A DNA stretch of 64,000 nt. Source: Microbacterium pseudoresistens (GTDB lineage Bacteria; Actinomycetota; Actinomycetes; Actinomycetales; Microbacteriaceae). This document shows, in pieces, positions 8,299-16,432 of the stretch. The notes below the pieces were generated by a model. That model made no database searches. It was not told where the DNA came from and saw only the letters and a program-made list of their open reading frames with translations. The first letter of the stretch is position 1, and each line of letters starts with the position of its first letter. The stretch lies in contig NZ_JACCBH010000001.1 in NCBI RefSeq assembly GCF_013409745.1, forward strand, positions 1,116,001 through 1,180,000, read 5' to 3'. The translations under genes and the position numbers were made by a program.

Positions 8299-8730
8299 TC
8301 AGCCGCTCGTGATCCCTGCCATCCCGAGCGCGATGTCGACGAGCTTCACCCGCTGCAGCGCGCCGAGCTCTTCGAGACCGAACCAGCCGGCCATGTCGGT
8401 CGATCCGTCTTCCTCGAACCGGAGCCGGCCGCCCACGATGTGCGCGCGATACACGATCCGTAGGGTGTGCAGCGGTCCCGCGGCGCCCTGGGTGACGCGC
8501 CGGCGGGCGGGGATCACGCGCGAGTGGATGCCGAGCAGCTCGTCGAGCACGGCCTTGTAGCCCGTCTCCTCTCGCACCTCGCGCCGGGCGGCGACCTCGG
8601 GATCCTCGCCCGCCTCAAGGCCCCCGCCGGGCAGCGTCCAGGAAACACGGCGACCCTCGGTCCATCGCGCGAGCAGGATGCGGTCGCGATCGTCGGTGAT
8701 GACGGCGTATGCCGCGACGCGCATGTCCAC
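8299..8730 (-). CDS. NUDIX hydrolase
   Basis: A 143-residue NUDIX hydrolase. The catalytic box is complete (GGGLEAGEDPEVAARREVRE then ETGY), matching GX5EX7REUXEEXGU. The fold starts with VAAYAVITDDRDRILLARW. The substrate, a nucleoside diphosphate linked to another group, cannot be read from sequence. GTG 8730 is preferred over ATG 8724 because a TAGGGT hexamer lies exactly 6 nt upstream on the same strand, as in other leaderless genes of the window. It is divergent from the MMPL gene and convergent with the rhomboid gene. Confidence 0.88.
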   Translation of the reverse strand: MDMRVAAYAVITDDRDRILLARWTEGRRVSWTLPGGGLEAGEDPEVAARREVREETGYKAVLDELLGIHSRVIPARRRVTQGAAGPLHTLRIVYRAHIVGGRLRFEEDGSTDMAGWFGLEELGALQRVKLVDIALGMAGITSG

Positions 8731-8736
8731 GTGCTC

Positions 8737-8742
8737 ACCCTA
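8737..8742 (-). promoter_or_regulatory. -10 hexamer of the NUDIX gene (TAGGGT)
   Basis: TAGGGT on the minus strand ends 6 nt before GTG 8730. It supports a leaderless transcript and decides between the two candidate starts. Confidence 0.5.
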
Positions 8743-8779
8743 CGCCCGCGACGCTCCCTCGCCGCCGCCCGCGAGCGAG

Positions 8780-8785
8780 TACCGT
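8780..8785 (+). promoter_or_regulatory. -10 hexamer of the MMPL gene (TACCGT)
   Basis: TACCGT is followed after 6 nt (gaggag) by GTG 8792. The GAGGAG would be too close to act as a Shine-Dalgarno, so a leaderless start is the simpler reading. Confidence 0.45.
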
Positions 8786-8791
8786 GAGGAG

Positions 8792-10969
8792 GTGACTGAT
8801 CCGGCCGCGCCGCTGCGCACCCGTGACCGCCGCCCCGCCCGCGCGTGGCTGAGGGTTCTGCTGCCCGCCGTGCTCATCCTCCTCTGGCTGGGCGGGGCCG
8901 CCTTGGGCGGGCCGCTGTTCGGGAAGGTCGACGAGGTCTCCTCGAACGACAGCACCGCCTACCTGCCCGACTCCGCCGACGCGACCGAGGTGCAGGGGCT
9001 GCTCGGAGAGTTCAGCGGTTCGGACGCCATCCCCGGCATCGTCGTCTTCGTCGGCGACGACGAGTTCACCGAGGAGCAGCTCGAGGCCATCGGCGCCGCG
9101 CTCGACGAGGCGCCGTCGGTCGAAGGCGTCGTCGGCGACATCTCCCCGCCGATCCCCTCCGACGACGGCCGCGCCGCGCAGGCGTTCGTGCCGATCGACG
9201 CGGATGCGGATGTGGGCGACGCCGTCGCCGCGCTCGGAGACGAGCTGCGGGCCGCCGCACCGGCCGGTGTGGATGTCTACGTCACGGGACCGGCCGGGTT
9301 CACCGCCGACCTCGTGGCCGGCTTCGCGGGGATCGACGGCCTGCTGATCCTCGTCGCGTTCGGCGCGGTGCTGGTGATCCTCATCCTCGTGTACCGCTCC
9401 TTCCTGCTGCCGATCGTCGTGCTCTCCACGAGCTTGTTCGCCCTGTGCGTGGCCCTCCTGGTCGTGTGGTGGCTGGCGAAGTGGGGCGTGCTGCTGCTGA
9501 GCGGGCAGACGCAGGGCATCCTGTTCATCCTCGTCATCGGGGCCGCCACCGACTACGCCCTGCTGTTCGTCTCGCGCTTCCGCGAGGAGCTGCGCGTCAC
9601 GAACGACAGGGGCGCGGCGATCGCGGCGGCGTGGAAGGGCTCGGTCGAACCGATCGTCGCCTCCGGCGGCACGGTCATCGCGGGGCTGCTCTGCCTGCTG
9701 CTGAGCGACCTGAAGTCGAACAGCACCCTGGGTCCGGTCGCCGCCATCGGCATCGTGTTCGCGATGCTGTCCGCGCTCACGCTTCTGCCCGCCCTGCTCT
9801 TCGCGTTCGGGCGCACGGTGTTCTGGCCCCGCCGCCCGGCATTCGAGCCCGAGGTCGTCGCCGCGGAGGACGGGATGCCGTCGAAGGGGCTGTGGTCCCG
9901 GCTCGCCGGTGCCGTGCGCGCCCGCCCCCGCGCCATCTGGGTCGCGACGGTCGCCGTGCTGCTGGTCGGCGCCTTCGGGGCGACGCAGCTGAACGCCTCC
10001 GGCGTCGCGCAGTCCGAGCTCGTGCTCGGATCATCCGAGGCCCGCGACGGGCAGATCGCACTGGGAGAACACTTCCCCGGCGGATCGGGCAGCCCCGCCT
10101 ACGTCGTCGTCGACGAGGGCGACCTGCAGGAAGTCGCCGATCTCCTGCTGCAACACGACGGCGTCGAGGGCGTGGCCGTCACCGCCGACTCCGCCAGCGG
10201 CACAGCCACGGTCACCGAGGACGGGATCGTCGCGGTCGGCCCGCCCGGCGCACAGGCCCCCGAGCCCACGGTCGTCGACGGCCGGGTGATGCTACAGGCC
10301 ACCCTCGCGGACGCCGCCGACTCGACCGCGGCGGAGGACACCGTCCGCTCGCTGCGCTCCGACCTGTCGGGGTTCGACGCGCTCGTGGGAGGCGTGACGG
10401 CCACCGCCATCGACACCGACGACGCCTCCATCCACGACCGCACCCTCATCATCCCCGTGATCCTCGCGGTCATCATGGTGATCCTGATGCTGCTCCTGCG
10501 CTCACTGGTCGCCCCTGTGCTGCTCGTGCTCACCACGGTGCTGTCGTTCGGCACGGCGATGGGCGTCTCGGCGCTGGTGTTCAACCACGTCTTCCGCTTC
10601 CCCGGAGCGGATCCGGCGGTGCCGCTGTACGGATTCGTGTTCCTGGTGGCGCTGGGCATCGACTACAACATCTTCCTCATGACACGGGTGCGCGAGGAGT
10701 CGGCGGCGCACGGCACCCGTCCCGGGATCCTGCGCGGGCTGGCCATTACGGGCGGCGTGATCACCTCGGCGGGGCTCGTACTGGCGGCGACCTTCGCGGC
10801 GCTGTCGGTCATCCCCATCCTGTTCCTCTTGCAGCTGGCGTTCATCGTCGCCTTCGGGGTGCTGCTGGACACCTTCGTCGTGCGCTCGCTGCTCGTGCCT
10901 GCCCTTGCCTACGACATCGACGGGGCCATCTGGTGGCCCTCGAAGCTCAGCCGCCGAGCGGACGACTGA
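8792..10969 (+). CDS. MMPL-family RND transporter
   Basis: A 725-residue polytopic membrane protein of the MMPL/RND superfamily. It shows the usual duplicated layout: one N-terminal helix (LRVLLPAVLILLWLGGAALGG), a periplasmic-type domain, five or six helices, then a repeat of the same. The signature GAATDYALLFVSRFREEL in the first half and LGIDYNIFLMTRVREE in the second hold the Asp-Tyr pairs of the proton relay. Members export lipids, siderophores or drugs; the cargo is unknown. The start GTG gives VTDPAAPLRTRD. A second MMPL gene lies at 58216-60345. Confidence 0.9.
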   Translation: MTDPAAPLRTRDRRPARAWLRVLLPAVLILLWLGGAALGGPLFGKVDEVSSNDSTAYLPDSADATEVQGLLGEFSGSDAIPGIVVFVGDDEFTEEQLEAIGAALDEAPSVEGVVGDISPPIPSDDGRAAQAFVPIDADADVGDAVAALGDELRAAAPAGVDVYVTGPAGFTADLVAGFAGIDGLLILVAFGAVLVILILVYRSFLLPIVVLSTSLFALCVALLVVWWLAKWGVLLLSGQTQGILFILVIGAATDYALLFVSRFREELRVTNDRGAAIAAAWKGSVEPIVASGGTVIAGLLCLLLSDLKSNSTLGPVAAIGIVFAMLSALTLLPALLFAFGRTVFWPRRPAFEPEVVAAEDGMPSKGLWSRLAGAVRARPRAIWVATVAVLLVGAFGATQLNASGVAQSELVLGSSEARDGQIALGEHFPGGSGSPAYVVVDEGDLQEVADLLLQHDGVEGVAVTADSASGTATVTEDGIVAVGPPGAQAPEPTVVDGRVMLQATLADAADSTAAEDTVRSLRSDLSGFDALVGGVTATAIDTDDASIHDRTLIIPVILAVIMVILMLLLRSLVAPVLLVLTTVLSFGTAMGVSALVFNHVFRFPGADPAVPLYGFVFLVALGIDYNIFLMTRVREESAAHGTRPGILRGLAITGGVITSAGLVLAATFAALSVIPILFLLQLAFIVAFGVLLDTFVVRSLLVPALAYDIDGAIWWPSKLSRRADD

Positions 10970-11055
10970 GGCGCGTCCCTCGATTTGAGGCTCGATCCCA
11001 TCCATGACACTGTGGAAGGGAAGTTCGACGACGCACACCGATATCGAGACTGAAG

Positions 11056-11118
11056 ATGATGCATACGAAACCGATGACCGTGTCCGCCTTCCCGCCGATC
11101 GACCGTTCCGCGTTCTGA
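11056..11118 (+). other. Possible 20-codon upstream reading frame before ectA
   Basis: ATG ATG at 11056/11059 opens a 20-codon frame (MMHTKPMTVSAFPPIDRSAF) that stops at 11116-11118, eight nucleotides before the preferred ectA ATG. It occupies the otherwise unexplained space between the MMPL gene and ectA. It may be a translated leader or chance. An alternative ectA start at 11004 would instead make this region coding in another frame. Confidence 0.25.
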
Positions 11119-11126
11119 CTTCCGCG

Positions 11127-11645
11127 ATGGGCTCCGAGCCCGCGATCCGCGTCCGCGCACCCCGCCTCGACGATGGCGCCGAACTGTGGCGCATCGCCCG
11201 CGATTCGCGCACGCTCGATCTGAACACGCCGTACGCCTACGTCCTGTGGGCGCGGGATTTCTCGGCGACCTCACGCATCGCGCTCGTCGACGACGCCCCG
11301 GCGGGGTTCATCATCGGCTACCGGCGCCCCGCACGGCAGGACTGCCTGTTCATCTGGCAGGTCGCCGTCGATGAGCGCTTCCGCGGCCTCGGCCTCGCCG
11401 GCCGGCTGCTCCAGGATCTCGTCGACGACGCCTCGCCCGTCCCGGTGCGCGCCGTCGAGACGACGATCACCGATGACAACGGCGCCTCCCAGCAGCTGTT
11501 CCGCGGCTTCGCCCGGCGCTGGGACGACGCCCCCCTGACGGTCGAGCCGCTCTTCGAGAGCGCGCACCTCATCCCAGCGGGCGAGACCGGGGAGCATCAC
11601 GACCCCGAACGCCTGTACACGATCGGGCCGCACCCCGTGCACTGA
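11127..11645 (+). CDS. ectA: L-2,4-diaminobutyrate N-gamma-acetyltransferase
   Basis: EctA acetylates 2,4-diaminobutyrate, the second step of ectoine synthesis. The 172-residue GNAT protein shows LDLNTPYAYVLWARDF, the acetyl-CoA loop QVAVDERFRGLGLAGRLL and ETTITDDNGASQQLF, all typical of EctA. ATG 11127 gives the family's usual short N-terminus before IRVRAPRLDDG; ATG 11004 would add 41 residues of low similarity. Neither start has a good Shine-Dalgarno. It heads the ectABCD set, whose genes are all on the plus strand within 3.3 kb, so osmotic control of one transcript is likely but no operator was seen. Confidence 0.93.
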   Translation: MGSEPAIRVRAPRLDDGAELWRIARDSRTLDLNTPYAYVLWARDFSATSRIALVDDAPAGFIIGYRRPARQDCLFIWQVAVDERFRGLGLAGRLLQDLVDDASPVPVRAVETTITDDNGASQQLFRGFARRWDDAPLTVEPLFESAHLIPAGETGEHHDPERLYTIGPHPVH

Positions 11646-11731
11646 CCGGTCCGCACATCCCCATGACCTCCGCCCGACCCGGGCGGCGTGCATTCTCCGC
11701 ACGTGATCACAAGGAGGAGAAACCCCACCCG

Positions 11732-13039
11732 ATGGATATTTTCAGCCAACTGGAATCCGACGTCCGCAGCTACTCGCGCTCCTGGCCGGTCGTGTTCGAC
11801 CGCGCCGTGGGCAGCATGATGTACGACGAGCGCGGAGGCGCCTATCTGGACTTCTTCGCGGGAGCCGGCGCGCTCAACTACGGGCACAACAACCCCGAGT
11901 TGAAGAAGGTGCTCTTGGACTACCTCGGCGACGACCGCGTCATGCACTCGCTGGACATGTTCACCTCCTCGCGCCGCGACTTCCTCGAGGCGCTGCAGGA
12001 GGTCATCCTCGAGCCGCGCGGCCTCGACTACAAGGTCGTCTTCCCCGGACCCGGCGGCGCGAACGCCGTCGAGGCGGCGCTGAAGCTCGCTCGCAAGGCG
12101 ACCGGCCGCGAATCGGTCGTGAACTTCACCAATGCCTTCCACGGCATGACCCTGGGAGCCCTGGCCGTCACCGGCAACTCGCTCAAGCGCGGCGGTGCGG
12201 GCGTTCCGCTCGTGCACGCGACGCCGATGCCCTACGACGACTACTTCGACGGCGACTACCCCGACTTCTTCTACTTCGAGCGCCTGCTCGACGACGCCGG
12301 CAGCGGTCTGAACACGCCTGCCGCGGTGATCGTGGAAACGGTGCAGGGCGAGGGCGGCATCAACGCCGCACGCGTGGAGTGGCTGCGCCGGCTCTCCGAG
12401 ATCTGCAAGGAGCGCGAGATCCTGCTCATCGTCGATGACATCCAGATGGGATGCGGACGCACGGGCGACTTCTTCAGCTTCGAGGAGGCCGGGATCGTCC
12501 CCGACATCGTGTGCCTGTCGAAGTCGATCAGCGGCTACGGCATCCCCATGGCCCTGACGCTGATCCGTCCCGACCTGGACATCTGGGAGCCGGGCGAGCA
12601 CAACGGCACCTTCCGCGGCATCGGCCCCGCCTTCGCCACGGCGGCCGCCGCCCTGCGGCGCTACTGGAGCGACGACGGGCTGAAGGCCTCGACGCTGGCC
12701 AAGGGGGCCAAGGTGGAGAGCCGGTTCAACGGCATCGTCGCCCGCTACCCGAACCTGAACCTGGTCGCCAAGGGCCGCGGCCTGGCCCGCGGCCTGCAGT
12801 TCCCCGACGGGGAGACCGCGGAGGCCGTGTGCCGCGCCGCGTTCACCCGCGGTCTGCTCATGGAGACCTCCGGTCCCGAGGGCGAGGTCATGAAGATCCT
12901 GCCGGCGCTGACCATCAGCGATGCCGAGCTGGAGCGCGGACTGGCGATCATCGAGGACTGCGTGCTCTCCGTGCTGGGGCCATCCATACCCACGTCCGAG
13001 CTGGTCGGCGCCACGACGAGCAAGGAGGACGACGCATGA
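11732..13039 (+). CDS. ectB: Diaminobutyrate-2-oxoglutarate transaminase
   Basis: EctB is the class III PLP aminotransferase that converts aspartate semialdehyde and glutamate into 2,4-diaminobutyrate, entering the ectoine pathway. The 435-residue protein starts [19 protein letters not shown]. It has [20 protein letters not shown] for cofactor phosphate binding, the [11 protein letters not shown] segment, and the PLP lysine in [15 protein letters not shown]. The ATG at 11732 has a strong AAGGAGGAG site 11 nt upstream. It is coupled to ectC by ATGA. Confidence 0.96.
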   Translation: MDIFSQLESDVRSYSRSWPVVFDRAVGSMMYDERGGAYLDFFAGAGALNYGHNNPELKKVLLDYLGDDRVMHSLDMFTSSRRDFLEALQEVILEPRGLDYKVVFPGPGGANAVEAALKLARKATGRESVVNFTNAFHGMTLGALAVTGNSLKRGGAGVPLVHATPMPYDDYFDGDYPDFFYFERLLDDAGSGLNTPAAVIVETVQGEGGINAARVEWLRRLSEICKEREILLIVDDIQMGCGRTGDFFSFEEAGIVPDIVCLSKSISGYGIPMALTLIRPDLDIWEPGEHNGTFRGIGPAFATAAAALRRYWSDDGLKASTLAKGAKVESRFNGIVARYPNLNLVAKGRGLARGLQFPDGETAEAVCRAAFTRGLLMETSGPEGEVMKILPALTISDAELERGLAIIEDCVLSVLGPSIPTSELVGATTSKEDDA

Positions 13040-13428
13040 TCGTGCGCAGCATCGCCGAGATCACCGACACCGACGCCGACATCAAGAGCGAGAACTGGCG
13101 CAGCAAGCGCATCGTGCTCGCGAAGGAGGGCGTGGGCTTCTCGGTGCACGAGACCACGCTCTACGCCGGCACGGTGAACCGGTTCTGGTACGCGAACCAC
13201 ATCGAGGCGGTGTTCATCGTGGAGGGCGAGGGCGAGATCACCGACCTGGCCACCGGTGAGACGCATCCCCTCGCGCCCGGGTCGCTCTACCTGCTGAACG
13301 ACCACGACGAGCACGAGGTGCGGCCGCGCACCGAGATGCGCACCGTGTGCGTGTTCAACCCGCCCGTCACCGGCCGCGAGGTGCACGACGAGAACGGCGT
13401 GTACCCGCTGGTGACCGACGCGGTGTGA
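13036..13428 (+). CDS. ectC: L-ectoine synthase
   Basis: EctC cyclises N-acetyl-diaminobutyrate to ectoine. The 130-residue cupin begins [21 protein letters not shown]. It carries the conserved [22 protein letters not shown] segment (in two pieces), then [15 protein letters not shown] and [19 protein letters not shown], matching EctC across its full length. The start overlaps the ectB stop by ATGA. Confidence 0.97.
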   Translation: MIVRSIAEITDTDADIKSENWRSKRIVLAKEGVGFSVHETTLYAGTVNRFWYANHIEAVFIVEGEGEITDLATGETHPLAPGSLYLLNDHDEHEVRPRTEMRTVCVFNPPVTGREVHDENGVYPLVTDAV

Positions 13429-13477
13429 TCGGCGCCCGCCGTTCGCACCGATCACCGAAGAGAAGGGAGAACGATTC

Positions 13478-14377
13478 ATGACGAACGACACGACGACCGC
13501 AGAGGACCTCTTCCCGACCCGCGTCGACGAGGTGCGGGACAACATCGCACGCAGCCAGCCCGCCGTATGGGGATCGGCCGAGACCGGCCCGTTCTCAGCC
13601 GGCGAGCTGGAGGCGCACGACGCCCGCGGCTACACCGTGCTCGACGACTTCATCACCCCTGAGGAGGTGCGGGCGTTCAGCGCCGAGCTGGATCGTCTCG
13701 CTGCGGACTCCGCGCTCAGCGGCGACCCGCGGCTCATCACCGAGCGCACCACGGGAGCCGTGCGCTCGGTGTTCGAGGTCGAGAGGCTCAGCGAGGTGAT
13801 CGACGCTCTCAGTCGCAGCCCGAAGGTGCTCGATCGTGCGCGGCAGATCCTGGGTTCGGAGGTGTACCTGCACCAGACCCGGATCAACTACATGCCGAGC
13901 TTCACCGGCACCGGGTTCTACTGGCACTCCGACTTCGAGACCTGGCATGCCGAAGACGGCATGCCCATCCCCCGTGCGGTGAGCCTGTCGATCGCACTCA
14001 CCGACAACTACCCGTTCAACGGCGGCTTGATGGTGATGCCCGGCTCGCACCGCACGTTCGTGCCGGCCGTGGGCGCCACTCCGGAGAACAACCACGAGGA
14101 GTCGCTCAAGGCGCAGGAGGCCGGCGTGCCCAGCCACGAGGCGATCACCGAACTGGCCGAGCAGTACGGGATCGACCAGTTCACGGGAGCGGCCGGATCC
14201 GCTCTGTGGTTCGACTCGAACATCATGCACGGCTCGGGCAACAACATCACCCCCTACCCGCGCTCGAACGTGTTCATGGTCTTCAACAGCGTGGACAACG
14301 CCCTCGTCGAGCCGTTCGCGGCCAAGGCGCCGCGTCCGTCGCACATCGCCAACCGGGACTTCACACCCCTGCGCTGA
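13478..14377 (+). CDS. ectD: Ectoine 5-hydroxylase
   Basis: EctD is the Fe(II)/2-oxoglutarate dioxygenase that turns ectoine into 5-hydroxyectoine. The 299-residue protein has the signature FYWHSDFETWHAEDGMP containing the HxD iron ligands, and the second histidine in IMHGSGNNITPYPRSN. The start has GAAGGGAGAA 6-8 nt upstream. With ectABC it gives a complete ectoine-to-hydroxyectoine route. A dedicated aspartokinase (ask_ect) is absent here. A strong hairpin follows the stop. Confidence 0.97.
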   Translation: MTNDTTTAEDLFPTRVDEVRDNIARSQPAVWGSAETGPFSAGELEAHDARGYTVLDDFITPEEVRAFSAELDRLAADSALSGDPRLITERTTGAVRSVFEVERLSEVIDALSRSPKVLDRARQILGSEVYLHQTRINYMPSFTGTGFYWHSDFETWHAEDGMPIPRAVSLSIALTDNYPFNGGLMVMPGSHRTFVPAVGATPENNHEESLKAQEAGVPSHEAITELAEQYGIDQFTGAAGSALWFDSNIMHGSGNNITPYPRSNVFMVFNSVDNALVEPFAAKAPRPSHIANRDFTPLR

Positions 14378-14386
14378 CGGGGCACT

Positions 14387-14415
14387 GCGGCGGTCCGATC
14401 CGTTCGGACCGCCGC
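14387..14415 (+). terminator. Terminator hairpin after ectD
   Basis: A perfect 12-bp stem (GCGGCGGTCCGA at 14387-14398 with its complement at 14404-14415) and a 5-nt loop lie 10 nt after the ectD stop. It is followed by TTCG rather than a T-run, as usual for high-GC actinobacterial terminators. Confidence 0.85.
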
Positions 14416-14524
14416 TTCGTCGCGGAATCGATCAGGATCCGAGAAGCGTCCGTGACATCTCGATTCTTATGCTGAGGATCACGGCCCCGGATCGTCCGGA
14501 TCGCCGGAAGCCGAGGAGATGGAC

Positions 14525-14983
14525 ATGGCGGAGAAGACCGAGACGTTCAGCGCCGAAGAGCGCGCCGCGATGAAGGACCGCGTGAAGGAGAGCCGTTCGC
14601 GCTCGAGTGCGAAGAAGAAGGATCCCGAGACGGCCCGTCGCGATGGAGACGCGGAGATCGCCGAGAAGCTCGCGGCGCTCTCCGACGAGGAGCGCGCGCT
14701 GGGGGAAGCCCTTCGCACGATGGTCTCCGAGAGCGCACCGCACCTCATGCCGCGCACCTACTACGGCATGCCTGCCTGGGCCAACGAGGCCGGCAAGGTC
14801 GTGTGCTTCTTCAAGCCGAAGTCGAAGTTCAAGGTGCGCTACTCGACGTTCGAGTTCGAGGCTCCCGCCACCCTCGACGAGGGCAACGTGTGGCCGACCG
14901 CGTACGCCGTGACGGCCCTCGATAAGGCGGATCTGGCTTTCCTCGCCGAGCGCGTGCGCCGCGCCGCGGGGACGGATGGCTGA
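14525..14983 (+). CDS. DUF1801 / YdhG-like protein
   Basis: A 152-residue cytoplasmic protein. The N-terminal third is charged and coiled-coil-like (FSAEERAAMKDRVKESRSR, then a Lys-rich stretch). The C-terminal part resembles the YdhG/DUF1801 fold, with MPRTYYGMPAWANEAGKVVC and FFKPKSKFKVRYSTFEF. Members have been proposed as frataxin-like iron chaperones, but this is not established. ATG 14525 is chosen over ATG 14519 because GAGGAG at 14513-14518 is then 6 nt away. It stands alone between the ectD terminator and a long hairpin. Confidence 0.75.
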   Translation: MAEKTETFSAEERAAMKDRVKESRSRSSAKKKDPETARRDGDAEIAEKLAALSDEERALGEALRTMVSESAPHLMPRTYYGMPAWANEAGKVVCFFKPKSKFKVRYSTFEFEAPATLDEGNVWPTAYAVTALDKADLAFLAERVRRAAGTDG

Positions 14984-15001
14984 GTCCCTCCTGTCCGTGG
15001 A

Positions 15002-15097
15002 GGACGGATGGCTGAGGGCCACCCCCGGAATCCGGCGATTTCGACCAGTCTCCGACAGACTGAGCCGTTTCGGTCGGTGGGGCTCAGCCATCTGTCC
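15002..15097. repeat. Long imperfect hairpin after the DUF1801 gene
   Basis: GGACGGATGGCTGAG (15002-15016) pairs with CTCAGCCATCTGTCC (15083-15097) over 15 bp with one G-T. The 66-nt loop contains its own CAGTCT/AGACTG hairpin. GACGGATGGCTGAG also occurs as a direct repeat at 14971-14984, across the end of the preceding gene. It may be a terminator or a small dispersed palindromic element. Confidence 0.6.
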
Positions 15098-15150
15098 CGC
15101 ACGGCGTCGAGGCGTTCATGCATCCGTACCGAGGCGGTTCCGCGATGCGG

Positions 15151-15156
15151 TAACCT
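15151..15156 (+). promoter_or_regulatory. -10 hexamer of the aro leader (TAACCT)
   Basis: TAACCT ends 6 nt before the ATG of the leader peptide at 15163, so the transcript probably starts at or beside that ATG. No clear -35 was seen. Confidence 0.55.
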
Positions 15157-15162
15157 GACGGC

Positions 15163-15222
15163 ATGACAACCCGTTGGTATGCGTATTTCGAGTCGGCTCT
15201 GGAGGGGCCGGCGCCCGAGTAG
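15163..15222 (+). CDS. Aromatic amino-acid leader peptide of the DAHP synthase gene
   Basis: A 19-codon frame reading MTTRWYAYFESALEGPAPE, with Trp5, Tyr6, Tyr8 and Phe9 clustered at the start and a TAG stop at 15220-15222. All three aromatic amino acids that DAHP synthase ultimately supplies are present within five residues. Downstream are mutually exclusive RNA pairings (see the attenuator) and then aroG about 100 nt later. This is the classic design of ribosome-mediated attenuation. The peptide itself is not expected to have a function. Confidence 0.75.
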   Translation: MTTRWYAYFESALEGPAPE

Positions 15223-15286
15223 CGCGCACCGACACCTTCAGAGCCGACAAGCCAGAGCATTCGCTCTGGCTTTCGCCGTTTCGGCG
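15192..15286 (+). promoter_or_regulatory. Candidate attenuator in front of DAHP synthase
   Basis: Segment 1 (GTCGGCTCTG, 15192-15201, inside the leader peptide) is a perfect complement of segment 2 (CAGAGCCGAC, 15239-15248). Segment 3 (GCCAGAGC, 15251-15258) pairs perfectly with segment 4 (GCTCTGGC, 15263-15270) around a 4-nt loop, followed by TTTC and a second hairpin (15274-15286). Segment 2 could instead take CAGAGC to GCTCTG in segment 4. A ribosome stalled on the Trp/Tyr/Phe codons would cover segment 1, free segment 2 and weaken the 3:4 terminator. Confidence 0.65.
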
Positions 15287-15322
15287 GGCTCTGCGGGTCC
15301 GCCCCTATCCGGAACAGGACCC

Positions 15323-16432
15323 ATGCACACCCTCACCGCCACGCCCCCCGCCCCCGTCGCCGACGACGCGACCGCCGATCAGCACGTCGCCGGTTTCACC
15401 GCCCTGCCGGCGCCGTCGGACCTCGCCGCCGACCTGCCCGTGGGCGCCGAGCGCACGAAGCTCGTGCAGCGCACCCGCGACGAGGTCCGCGCGATCATGT
15501 CGGGCGACGACCACCGGCTGCTCGTGATCGTCGGTCCGTGCTCGATCCACGACCCGGAGGCCGGGCTCGAGTACGCGGGCCACCTGGTGCGCGAGGCCGA
15601 GACGCACCGCGACGAGCTGCTCATCGTCATGCGCACCTACTTCGAGAAGCCGCGCACGACCGTGGGCTGGAAGGGCCTCATCAACGATCCGCACCTCGAC
15701 GGCAGCCACGACATCGGCACCGGACTGCGCCTCGCCCGTGCGTTCCTGCGCGATGTGACCGCGCTGGGGATGCCGTGCGCCACGGAGTTCCTCGAGCCGA
15801 TCAGCCCGCAGTACACGGCCGACCTCATCACGTGGGGCGCGATCGGGGCGCGCACGACCGAGAGCCAGATCCACCGTCAGCTCGCCTCGGGGCTGTCGAT
15901 GCCGATCGGGTTCAAGAACGGCACGGACGGAGGCATCCAGGTCGCGCTCGACGCCGCGGCGGCGGCATCCGCCCCGCAGGCCTTCCTCGGCATCGGCGGC
16001 GACGGCAGGGCGAGCATGGTGACCACGACCGGCAACCCCGACACGGGGGTGATCCTGCGCGGCGGCTCGGACGGACCGAACTACGGCGCCGCCGAGGTGG
16101 CCCGCGTCGCCGAACGGCTGCGGGCCGCGGGGCTGCCGCCTCGGCTCGTCGTCGACGCCAGCCACGCGAACAGCGGCAAAGACCACGTGCGCCAGGCCGA
16201 GGTGGCTGCCGAGATCGCCGAGCAGCTGCGCACGACGGATGCCGAGCGCCGCGCCATCGCCGGGGTGATGCTGGAGAGCAACCTCGTCGCGGGCGCGCAG
16301 ACGCTCGATGTGTCGATCGGCGGTGCGGGGCTCGTGCGCGGGCAGAGCGTCACGGATGCGTGCATGGGCTGGGAGGCGACATCGGCCGCCCTCGCGTCAC
16401 TCGCCGCCGCGGTCGCTCAGAGGTCGGCGTAA
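15323..16432 (+). CDS. aroG: 3-deoxy-7-phosphoheptulonate (DAHP) synthase, class I
   Basis: A 369-residue class I (AroF/G/H-type) DAHP synthase, which condenses phosphoenolpyruvate and erythrose 4-phosphate at the head of the shikimate pathway. Signatures include IVGPCSIHDPEAGLEYA with the metal-binding cysteine, MRTYFEKPRTTVGWKG, IGFKNGTDG, and DASHANSGKDH. The ATG at 15323 has GGAACAGGA just upstream. It is preceded by a leader peptide and alternative hairpins, so Trp/Tyr/Phe supply probably controls read-through. Its end overlaps the convergent reductase gene by 16 bp. Confidence 0.95.
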   Translation: MHTLTATPPAPVADDATADQHVAGFTALPAPSDLAADLPVGAERTKLVQRTRDEVRAIMSGDDHRLLVIVGPCSIHDPEAGLEYAGHLVREAETHRDELLIVMRTYFEKPRTTVGWKGLINDPHLDGSHDIGTGLRLARAFLRDVTALGMPCATEFLEPISPQYTADLITWGAIGARTTESQIHRQLASGLSMPIGFKNGTDGGIQVALDAAAAASAPQAFLGIGGDGRASMVTTTGNPDTGVILRGGSDGPNYGAAEVARVAERLRAAGLPPRLVVDASHANSGKDHVRQAEVAAEIAEQLRTTDAERRAIAGVMLESNLVAGAQTLDVSIGGAGLVRGQSVTDACMGWEATSAALASLAAAVAQRSA

